Positions 54,656-62,319 of a stretch of DNA of 64,000 nt are shown piece by piece. Location: positions 496,001 to 560,000 of the forward strand of contig NZ_JABVBB010000038.1 in assembly GCF_013346665.1 (NCBI RefSeq), read 5' to 3'. Position 1 is the stretch's first letter. The number at the start of each line of letters is the position of its first letter. This DNA comes from Sulfitobacter maritimus (GTDB lineage Bacteria > Pseudomonadota > Alphaproteobacteria > Rhodobacterales > Rhodobacteraceae). Both the position numbers and the translations under genes were made by a program. The notes under the pieces were generated by a model, which saw only the letters and a list, made by a program, of their open reading frames with translations, was not told the DNA's origin and did no database searches.

Positions 54656-56119
54656 CTATAGGAACGCGGTTTCGTCAAACGACCGTAGTTTTCGGCTGTG
54701 AATACGCTCCAACGGCATACGGCGCAGCAGTTCCATGGCGCGAATTCCGATCATCAAATGCCGTGCGACTTGGGTTTTGTAGAAGTCAGATGCCATGCCA
54801 GGCAGTTTCAATTCACCGTGCAGCGGCTTGTCCGACACGCAAAGCAGTGTGCCGTAGGGCACGCGGAAGCGGTAGCCATTGGCGGCAATCGTCGCGCTTT
54901 CCATATCCAGCGCCACGGCGCGGGACTGGCTGAGGCGTTGCACCGGGCCGGATTGGTCGCGCAACTCCCAGTTGCGGTTGTCAATCGTCGCCACGGTGCC
55001 GGTCCGCATGATGCGTTTGAGCTCATAGCCTTCAAGCTGGGTGACCTGCGCCACCGACTGCTCCAAGGCGATCTGAATTTCGGCCAAGGCCGGGATCGGC
55101 ACCCAGACCGGCAGGTCGTCGTCCAGAACGTGATCCTCTCGCAGGTAGCCATGCGCCAGCACGAAGTCGCCCAGAGCCTGCGTATTGCGCAGGCCGGCAC
55201 AGTGGCCGACCATCAGCCACGCATGGGGCCGCAGCACGGCGATATGGTCGGTGGCGGTTTTTGCGTTCGACGGGCCGACCCCGATGTTAACCAGCGTGAT
55301 GCCAGAGCCGTCGGCGCGTTTGAGGTGATAGGTCGGCATCTGCGGGGTCTTCAGCGTCTCCGGCAGCGGCGCATCTGGGTCGCTAATCTCGGCATTGCCG
55401 GTGGAGACAAAGGAGGTGTAGCCGCTTTCCGGGTCGCGCAGCATGGCGCGGGCGTATTGCTCGAACTCTGTCACGTAGAACTGGTAGTTGGTGAACAGCA
55501 CATGGGCCTGAAAATGCTCCGGGTCCGTGGCGGTGTAATGCGCGAGCCGGGCGAGGGAGTAATCGACCCGCTGAGCGGTGAAGGGCGCGAGCGGGCGCAC
55601 ATCATCCTCGGGGACATAGGTGCCGTTGACGATGTCATCATTGGTGGTGCTGAGGTCTGGCACGTCGAAAACATCGCGTAGGGTGAAGTCGGCAGCCCCC
55701 TCTTGCGGCACGTTCATCGCATTGTCGCCGCCCATGGCAAAATGCACCGGGATCGGTGTGGTCGAGGGGCCGATGGTCACTGGCATGTCGTGGTTTTCGA
55801 TGAGCAGACCGATTTGTTGGATCAGGTAGTTCCGAAACAGGTCAGGCCGGGTGATCGTCGCAGAAAAGCTGCCGGGAGAGGAAACATGGCCAAAGGACAA
55901 TCGCGTATCGACATGCGCAAAAGACGAGGTGCGAAAGCGCACTTCGGGATAGAAAGCGCGGATGCGGGCCTCTGGCGCGCTGCTCTGCATGGCGGTGGTA
56001 AAGCCGTCGCGCAGGAACTGGGTGGCGCTTTCGTAAAGCTCGGTCAGCCGATCCACGGCGGCAGTGGCGTCGCGAAACTCTTCGGGGTTCGGTGTGTCCG
56101 GAGTGAGGATGGTGCTCAT
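54656..56119 (-). CDS. amn: AMP nucleosidase
   Basis: The 487-residue enzyme (E. coli Amn 484) splits AMP to adenine and ribose 5-phosphate. An N-terminal Amn-specific domain (about 1-170) precedes the nucleoside-phosphorylase-like catalytic domain with NIGVGPSNAKTATDH, WLMVGHCAGLRNTQ and LDMESATIAANGYRFRVPYG. It overlaps the adenine deaminase stop region by 4 bp. Product adenine is the substrate of the upstream gene's enzyme. Confidence 0.96.
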   Translation of the reverse strand: MSTILTPDTPNPEEFRDATAAVDRLTELYESATQFLRDGFTTAMQSSAPEARIRAFYPEVRFRTSSFAHVDTRLSFGHVSSPGSFSATITRPDLFRNYLIQQIGLLIENHDMPVTIGPSTTPIPVHFAMGGDNAMNVPQEGAADFTLRDVFDVPDLSTTNDDIVNGTYVPEDDVRPLAPFTAQRVDYSLARLAHYTATDPEHFQAHVLFTNYQFYVTEFEQYARAMLRDPESGYTSFVSTGNAEISDPDAPLPETLKTPQMPTYHLKRADGSGITLVNIGVGPSNAKTATDHIAVLRPHAWLMVGHCAGLRNTQALGDFVLAHGYLREDHVLDDDLPVWVPIPALAEIQIALEQSVAQVTQLEGYELKRIMRTGTVATIDNRNWELRDQSGPVQRLSQSRAVALDMESATIAANGYRFRVPYGTLLCVSDKPLHGELKLPGMASDFYKTQVARHLMIGIRAMELLRRMPLERIHSRKLRSFDETAFL

Positions 56120-57918
56120 GTTTGCGGCTCTAACAATGGGATGATTTCAAATTTCTGCACATCGACCAGCCCAAGGTCCGAGATACGCAGTTCCGGGATC
56201 ACGACGAGGGCCAGCAGCGAGTGCTGCATATAGGCGTTGTTCAGCTTGCAGCCACAATCGACCATCGCTTGTACAAGACGGTCGGCATCGGCAGCGACTT
56301 CAGCGGCGGGGCGGTCGGACATCAGCCCCGCGATGGGCAGGGCGACAAGCGCCAGTTCCTCGCCCTCGCGGAAGATGGTGATGCCGCCGCCGACCTCGCG
56401 CAGCCGGTTCGCGGCCAGTGCCATCTGTTCGGCATCGGTTCCGACGACGATCATATGGTGGCTGTCATGCGCGACGGTAGAGGCCATGGCCATGCGCCCT
56501 TCATAGCCAAAGCCAGAAACAAAGGCGTTGGTCACGGTGCCGGTGGCGCGGTGGCGTTCGACCAAGGCGATTTGGCAGACCTCGCCCGTGGCCTGCACGC
56601 GGCCATCGGTGACGGGCAATTCGAATTTCAGCGCACGCGTGGGCGCTTGGTTTTCGACCACGCCGATCACATTGGCGGTGACGGCATTGGCACCTTCCGG
56701 GGCGGGGATGTCGAAGTCATCGGCGCTCAGGTCGCGGGCCATGTTCACGGTCTGGCGAGCCATGTCAGGCCAATCGTAATGGGGGCAGTCGACAAGGCAT
56801 TTGCCGTCTTCCGCTACGACGTCACCGCGGGCGATGACGGTCTCGATTGGCAGGGTCTTGAGGTCAGACGTCAGAATTACATCGGCGCGGCGGCCCGGTG
56901 TCAGCGAGCCGATCTCGCGTTCCAGCCCAAAGTGGGTGGCGGTGTTGATCGTCGCCATTTGCAGGGCGATCAACGGGTCACAGCCGCAGTCGATGGCATG
57001 GCGGACAACGCGGTTCATATGCCCGTCGTTCGTAATTGTGCCGGAATGGCTGTCATCGGTGCAGAGGATCATATTGCGCGGATCGAGACCCTTTTCCGTG
57101 ATCGCGGTGATCTGAGTTTTGACGTCATACCAAGCGGAGCCGAGCCGGATCATCGAGCGCATCCCCTGCCGCATCCGCGCCACGGCGTCGGCCTCGCAGG
57201 TGCCTTCGTGGTCATCCGCAGGGCCACCTGCGACATAGGCGGCAAAGGCGGGGCCAAGATCGGGAGAGGCATAGTGGCCGCCGACGGTCTTGTTCGCGCG
57301 TTGGGTGGCGGCGATCTCGGCCAGCATCTGCGGGTCGGCATTGCTGACGCCCGGAAAATTCATCATCTCGCCCAAGCCGACGATGCCGGGCCATGCCATC
57401 GCCTCGGCAACATCCTCGGCGGTGATTTCGAAGCCCGTGGTCTCCAGCCCCGGCGCGGAGGGCGCGCAGGAGGGCATTTGGGTGAAGATATTAATGGGCT
57501 GCATCAGCGCTTCGTCATGCATCATGCGCACGCCGTTTAGGCCGAGGACATTGGCGATCTCATGCGGATCGGTGAAGGCCGAGGTCGTGCCATGCGGGAT
57601 CACGGCGCGGGCGAACTCCGCGGGGGTGAGCATGGTGCTCTCGATATGCATATGCCCGTCGCAAAGGCCGGGGACCATATAGCGGCCCTTCGCCTCGATC
57701 ATGCGGGTATCATCACCCCTGCAATGGCTGGCGTCAGGGCCGACAAAGGCGATGCGCCCGGCGGCGACGGCGATGTCATGATCAGGCAGGCATTCGCGGG
57801 TGTGAACATTGACCCAGATGCCACCGGTGATGATCGTGTCAGCTGCGCGCCGTCCGGCGGCGACATCGACCAATTGCGCGGCCACATCGGGCCAGGAGGG
57901 GAATGTTTTATCTGTCAT
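56116..57918 (-). CDS. ade: Adenine deaminase
   Basis: The 600-residue amidohydrolase deaminates adenine to hypoxanthine and ammonia. Metal ligands are visible in PGLCDGHMHIESTMLTP, GTTSAFTDPHEIANVLG and CTDDSHSGTITNDGHM. A C-terminal Ade domain has FVSGFGYEGRMAMASTVAHDSHH. An ATG five codons upstream is also possible. It is the first gene of the ade-amn unit and couples to amn by ATGA. Confidence 0.96.
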   Translation of the reverse strand: MTDKTFPSWPDVAAQLVDVAAGRRAADTIITGGIWVNVHTRECLPDHDIAVAAGRIAFVGPDASHCRGDDTRMIEAKGRYMVPGLCDGHMHIESTMLTPAEFARAVIPHGTTSAFTDPHEIANVLGLNGVRMMHDEALMQPINIFTQMPSCAPSAPGLETTGFEITAEDVAEAMAWPGIVGLGEMMNFPGVSNADPQMLAEIAATQRANKTVGGHYASPDLGPAFAAYVAGGPADDHEGTCEADAVARMRQGMRSMIRLGSAWYDVKTQITAITEKGLDPRNMILCTDDSHSGTITNDGHMNRVVRHAIDCGCDPLIALQMATINTATHFGLEREIGSLTPGRRADVILTSDLKTLPIETVIARGDVVAEDGKCLVDCPHYDWPDMARQTVNMARDLSADDFDIPAPEGANAVTANVIGVVENQAPTRALKFELPVTDGRVQATGEVCQIALVERHRATGTVTNAFVSGFGYEGRMAMASTVAHDSHHMIVVGTDAEQMALAANRLREVGGGITIFREGEELALVALPIAGLMSDRPAAEVAADADRLVQAMVDCGCKLNNAYMQHSLLALVVIPELRISDLGLVDVQKFEIIPLLEPQT

Positions 57919-58033
57919 GGCCCAAGGTGACATAGGCGCGAGGGAGGTTCAAGCCAGCCGCGTGGGGGTGTTATTGCCAGCGCAAGTCGCTTGCGGTTAA
58001 GTGGGCCAAGACGCAAAAGACGAGGCGCGGCGG

Positions 58034-59278
58034 ATGAATTTTCTCTTTGTGCACCAGAACATGCCGGGCCAATACCGCGAGCTCATTGAATGGCTGGCAC
58101 AGGCCGGTGGACATCGTATCTACTTTCTGACCCAGCGCCGGGATGCTCCGAACTTGCCGGGTATTGAGACACGCATCTACCGCCCGCATCACAGGCCCGA
58201 GCCCAGCGCCTATGGCCTGTCTAAAATCTGGGAGGAAGCCGCAGGCAATGGCTTTGGCGCGGTCAACGCAGCACGCCAGATTGAGGTAAAGGAGAACTTT
58301 CGCCCCGATATCATCATCGGCCATGTGGGCTGGGGGGAGCTTACCTTTTTTAAACAGCTTTGGGCAGACGTGCCGATCATTGGCTATTTCGAGTATTACT
58401 ACAACATGACCGGCGGCACGGTCGGGTTTGACCCCGACGACCCCCCATCGGGCCATGCGCCCTATCTGAACCACGCCCGCAATATCGTGCCTTTGGCAAA
58501 TATTGAGACGGTCGATCTGGGTCAGTGCCCAACGGTCTGGCAGCGCGACCGGTTTCCGGAGAGCTTTCACCGCAAATTATACGTCACTCATGACGGGATT
58601 CGCACGGACCGGCTGCGGCCTGACCCGGAGGTGAGCTTGGGATTGGGGCGTCTGGCCAAACCGTTGACGCGCGATGATGAGGTCATCACCTATATCTCCC
58701 GCAACCTTGAGAAGACCCGCGGCTTTCATATCATGATGCGAGCCTTGCCGCGGATCATGCGTGAGCGGCCCAATGCACGGGTGGTGATCGTGGGCGGCAA
58801 TGACGTGTCCTATGGCGGCAAGAGCAAACACCCCGGCGGGCTGCGCGGTGAAATGGCGGCCGAGGTCGGGCATGAGGTGGATTGGGACCGGGTGCATTTC
58901 ATTGGCAAAGTGCCCTATCCTGACTTTCAGAAACTGGTTCAGCTGAGCCGCTGTCACATCTATCTCACCATGCCCTTTGTGCTGTCGTGGTCTTTGCTAG
59001 AGGCGATGTCGATGGGGGCCACGATTGTCGCCGCCGATGTGGCGCCGGTGCGCGAGGCGATTTCCCATGGCAAGACCGGGATGCTGGTGGATTTCTTTGA
59101 CCCCGATGCGCTGGCGGCACAGGTGGTTGATGTGCTGGCCAACCCAAAGGCCCATGCGCATCTTGGCCCCGCAGCGCGGGGCCATGTGGTGGCGAAATAT
59201 GATTTCCTGACCCATTGCCTGCCGAAGCATCTGGCGCAGATCAACGCGTTGGTGCCTGAGGAGAAACGGATCCGCTAG
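58034..59278 (+). CDS. Glycosyltransferase, GT4-like
   Basis: A 414-residue GT-B glycosyltransferase. The N-terminal half starts MNFLFVHQNMPGQYRELIEWL and contains HVGWGELTFFKQLW. The C-terminal donor-binding half has TYISRNLEKTRGFHIMMRAL, VVIVGGNDVSYGG and LLEAMSMGATIVAADVAPVREA (an E-x7-E motif of GT4). It lies at the start of the exopolysaccharide locus. ATG at 58034 is preferred over a GTG eleven codons earlier. The sugar is unknown. Confidence 0.9.
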   Translation: MNFLFVHQNMPGQYRELIEWLAQAGGHRIYFLTQRRDAPNLPGIETRIYRPHHRPEPSAYGLSKIWEEAAGNGFGAVNAARQIEVKENFRPDIIIGHVGWGELTFFKQLWADVPIIGYFEYYYNMTGGTVGFDPDDPPSGHAPYLNHARNIVPLANIETVDLGQCPTVWQRDRFPESFHRKLYVTHDGIRTDRLRPDPEVSLGLGRLAKPLTRDDEVITYISRNLEKTRGFHIMMRALPRIMRERPNARVVIVGGNDVSYGGKSKHPGGLRGEMAAEVGHEVDWDRVHFIGKVPYPDFQKLVQLSRCHIYLTMPFVLSWSLLEAMSMGATIVAADVAPVREAISHGKTGMLVDFFDPDALAAQVVDVLANPKAHAHLGPAARGHVVAKYDFLTHCLPKHLAQINALVPEEKRIR

Positions 59279-59312
59279 ACCGGCGCGGGGACTGCGCCGA
59301 TCTGGCTGGGGG

Positions 59313-60431
59313 TCAGTTGCCGAGGTTTCCTGCAGATCGGACCACGCCAAAGACCGAGCCGACAAGACCCAGAATGGTGCGTGTGTCTGTCAGCGGGCTT
59401 TCTGTGGCCAGAACAAGATCGCCGGAATGAATCTGGAAATTGCGGGCTGAGAAAAGCCCGTCAGAGGTGGTCAGATCCAGCGTAAAGACCACCCGCGTCC
59501 GGCGCGGCCCGCGCACCCCGGCACTGACCGCGCTGGCGGGGTATTCACGCAGAATCAGAATGCCTTGAGGGTTGGCGCGGGAGTCGTTCACGCCGCCGAT
59601 GATCGCCAAGGCATCCAGCGCCGAAACCTCGTCCCGGTTAAAGCGGAACTGCGCTTCTTTTCCCGCCGCGCCGAGCGACAGGAAGTAGCGGCGGTCTTCT
59701 TCGATGATCAGTTTGTCGCCGCCTTGCAGCCGGGTATCAAGATGCGGGTTTTCATAGAGCCGATCGATTGACGTGGCGTAGATGTTCTGGCCACGCACCA
59801 GCTTGACCTGCGGGTTCTCAAGGCCGTTTCGAACTCCCCCGCCCGCAGAGATCGCCGCGAGAACGGTATAGTTGTTGTCCGGCATCATCACACTGCCGGG
59901 CGCATTCACCCCACCAACGAGATCAACCGCGTTGCCGCGGCCTTCGGTCATTGCCAGTTGCACCTGTGCCGATGGCACGATGGCTTCGAGCTGGCGTTGC
60001 AGCAGCAGACGCGCGGATTCAGGCGTGCGCCCGGAAACACGGATTTTGCCAACATAGGGCACGAAAATCGTACCAGATTCTGAAACCCGGATGCCTGCCA
60101 GATTGGCAACCCGTTCAGCAGGGGAGGTCAGCAGAGAATTTTCCCCACTGTCCCAAACCTGAACATCCAGCCGGTCGCCGGGGCGGATGACCTGGGCGTT
60201 CGACCCTCGGCTCGCGCCGATCCAACCATGACGGCGGACCCCTGTCTGAGGCCATTGTGCGACGCTGGGCAAAAAGGCGCGGGTGACGGGGTAAACGGCA
60301 ATATCAGCCCCCGGCGCGGTTGCGTCCTGCGTGACCTCTTTTTCGATCGCAGCCCCCCGTGGCAGGGCACCGCAGGCTGCCAAAGACACCGCCAGCAGGG
60401 CCGACAGAAAGAGCTTGCTGATATGCTTCAT
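59313..60431 (-). CDS. Polysaccharide export outer-membrane lipoprotein, Wza-like
   Basis: 372 residues with a lipobox signal (FLSALLAVSLAACG, lipidated Cys20). A PES/Poly_export domain follows (about 80-170; IRPGDRLDVQVWDSGENSLL, GTIFVPYVGKIRVSGRTPESA), then SLBB domains with VDLVGGVNAPGSVMM. It forms the outer-membrane channel for capsule or exopolysaccharide. It is encoded opposite to the rest of the locus, and its promoter faces that of the epimerase gene. Confidence 0.92.
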   Translation of the reverse strand: MKHISKLFLSALLAVSLAACGALPRGAAIEKEVTQDATAPGADIAVYPVTRAFLPSVAQWPQTGVRRHGWIGASRGSNAQVIRPGDRLDVQVWDSGENSLLTSPAERVANLAGIRVSESGTIFVPYVGKIRVSGRTPESARLLLQRQLEAIVPSAQVQLAMTEGRGNAVDLVGGVNAPGSVMMPDNNYTVLAAISAGGGVRNGLENPQVKLVRGQNIYATSIDRLYENPHLDTRLQGGDKLIIEEDRRYFLSLGAAGKEAQFRFNRDEVSALDALAIIGGVNDSRANPQGILILREYPASAVSAGVRGPRRTRVVFTLDLTTSDGLFSARNFQIHSGDLVLATESPLTDTRTILGLVGSVFGVVRSAGNLGN

Positions 60432-60519
60432 ATAACGCGTGACCGCTTTCTATGTTTTTCGATGAACCGGGTGGTCCGCATCTGTATGCAGGAAGGCACC
60501 GGTAATGGTAAAGGATGAT

Positions 60520-61440
60520 ATGAACCCCGCCCCCCAGAGTTCGATATGCAGCAGGATAGAGACTAAGCCCATGACGTCAATCACTTCAAAGGAGATCAGA
60601 CCGTCTGGCGGCGTGCTATTGCTGGGCGCGACGGGTCGGTTGGGAGGGATGCTGCGCCGCCATTGGCCGCAAGCGGGAGACCTGCTATGCCAAAGCCGAC
60701 GCGCAATGGCGGGTTTCGCGCAGTTTGATCTGCCACTGCCGGGGCAACCGCCATCTGACGCCGCGCTTCGGGCAGCCGAAGGGGTGCGGGCGATTATTTG
60801 CCTTTCGGGTGTGACGCCCGCCGCCGCCCGCAATGGCCAACCGATGAGCGATAATACCACGCTTGCCACTGCAGCGTTGGACTTGGCCCAAGCGGCCGGG
60901 GTGTCGCGGGTGCTTATTGCGTCCTCGGCGGCGGTATATGGTGCAGGCAAGGGCGCAATGTCCGAAACGCAGGCTGTGACGCCCCTGTCAGACTATGGCC
61001 GTGCCAAGCTGGCGATGGAGCAGGCCGTACTGGCCCGCGGGGCGGGTATCGCGCGTATTCTACGGATTGGTAATGTGGCGGGCGCTGACGCGATCCTTGG
61101 CGGGTGGCGGCCCGGTATGGCGCTTGACCAATTTGCAGACGGGCGCACACCACGGCGCAGTTATATCGGGCCGGTCACGCTGGCGCGGGTGATGCATGGG
61201 CTTTGCGGCAGTGCAGACTTGCCTGACGTGTTAAACATAGCCGCACCGGGGGTCGTTGAGATGGGGGCGCTGCTGGATGCGGCAGGGCTGGCATGGCAAC
61301 CACGCCCTGCGGGGGCAGAGAGCATTGCTAAGGTGGAATTAGACACGAATGCGCTTGAACGCCTTGTGCCTTTTGCGCCAGAAAACACCAGCCCCGCCGG
61401 ATTGGTCGGTGAGTGGCAGCAGGACAGACAAAATCCATGA
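60520..61440 (+). CDS. NAD-dependent epimerase/dehydratase family protein
   Basis: 306 residues. A Rossmann motif LLLGATGRLGGMLRRHW lies near the N-terminus, then ICLSGVTPAAA, LIASSAAVYGAG (Ser) and SDYGRAKLAME (Tyr-x3-Lys). It belongs to the extended SDR group that modifies nucleotide sugars. The start is uncertain: AAGGA precedes the ATG at 60520, while another in-frame ATG is five codons earlier. The sugar transferase gene follows 10 bp later. Confidence 0.82.
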   Translation: MNPAPQSSICSRIETKPMTSITSKEIRPSGGVLLLGATGRLGGMLRRHWPQAGDLLCQSRRAMAGFAQFDLPLPGQPPSDAALRAAEGVRAIICLSGVTPAAARNGQPMSDNTTLATAALDLAQAAGVSRVLIASSAAVYGAGKGAMSETQAVTPLSDYGRAKLAMEQAVLARGAGIARILRIGNVAGADAILGGWRPGMALDQFADGRTPRRSYIGPVTLARVMHGLCGSADLPDVLNIAAPGVVEMGALLDAAGLAWQPRPAGAESIAKVELDTNALERLVPFAPENTSPAGLVGEWQQDRQNP

Positions 61441-61450
61441 GCTTTTCTGA

Positions 61451-62062
61451 ATGACGTGGCGCAAACGCCTTTTCGATCTGTTTTTCGCCAGCCTCCTGGT
61501 GATCATCCTCGGCCCCATTTTGCTGGGCCTGTTGGTCTGGTTGCTGTTCAAGGAAGGGCGTCCGCTGTTTCATGTGGCGGAACGGATGAAAACGCCGGAT
61601 CAGAGCTTCAACCTTTGGAAACTGCGCACCATGACGGTTGTCGAGGGCGATCAGGGGGTCTCTGGCGGGAACAAACGCAGCCGGATCACCGAAACGGGCG
61701 CTTGGCTGCGCGCGCGGCGGTTGGATGAGTTTCCGCAACTGTGGAATATCCTGCGCGGCGATTTGAGCTTTGTCGGCCCACGCCCACCGCTGCGCGAATA
61801 TGTCGAACGCTTCCCCGAGATCTACCAAGAGGTCCTTAAATCCCGACCGGGGGTGACTGGGCTTGCTACCATTCGGTTTCACAAACACGAAGACAGGCTG
61901 CTGTCCCGCTGTCAGACGCCCGAAGAAACCGACGATGTTTACTGCCGGGTCTGTGTGCCACGAAAAGCACGGCTTGACCTGATCTACCAGCGGCATCAAA
62001 GCACCTGCTACGACTTTGATCTGGTGTTTCAAACCATCGGTAATCTGTTCCGGCGCGGGTAG
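61451..62062 (+). CDS. Sugar transferase (phosphoglycosyl transferase)
   Basis: 203 residues, the size of monotopic PglC/WecA-unrelated phosphoglycosyl transferases that attach the first sugar phosphate to undecaprenyl phosphate. One N-terminal membrane helix (LFDLFFASLLVIILGPILLG) is followed by the catalytic stretch NLWKLRTM, RRLDEFPQLWNILRGDLSFV and VGPRPPLREYVERF, then LKSRPGVTGLATI. It starts repeat-unit assembly in this locus. Confidence 0.94.
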   Translation: MTWRKRLFDLFFASLLVIILGPILLGLLVWLLFKEGRPLFHVAERMKTPDQSFNLWKLRTMTVVEGDQGVSGGNKRSRITETGAWLRARRLDEFPQLWNILRGDLSFVGPRPPLREYVERFPEIYQEVLKSRPGVTGLATIRFHKHEDRLLSRCQTPEETDDVYCRVCVPRKARLDLIYQRHQSTCYDFDLVFQTIGNLFRRG

Positions 62063-62319
62063 TTAAGTGAGTGGCTCTGTAATGTCTGACAGGGCATTTG
62101 GCAGGGAATCCCGCCTAAGTAGTGGTTTTTCTGAACAGATCGTGGCATCGTGCCGCCTGTTGGGGAAAAAGTTAAGGATTCTAGCGGCGCATATCGCTAA
62201 AGCCCTTGCTCGTGATCCCGACGATATGCCAGAGCGCTGCCGGATCGTCCGGGCGCGTTTGGCGGCGTTTGGTCATATTGGACGCCACAGATCGTATGAC
62301 AGATAGCAGGAAATAGCGA
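62063..62319. other. Gap before the nucleotide-sugar dehydratase gene, no supported gene
   Basis: A short open frame (79 codons, GTG start at 62067) crosses the gap, but it has no family resemblance, no convincing ribosome binding site and an arginine-rich, low-conservation look. The gap may carry a promoter for the gene that follows. I see no repeat copy or RNA element here. Confidence 0.4.

Noticed and set aside
62067-62306. A 79-codon open frame in the gap before the dehydratase gene
   Set aside because: GTG start without a good ribosome binding site, no family resemblance, and chance frames of this length are common at this GC content.
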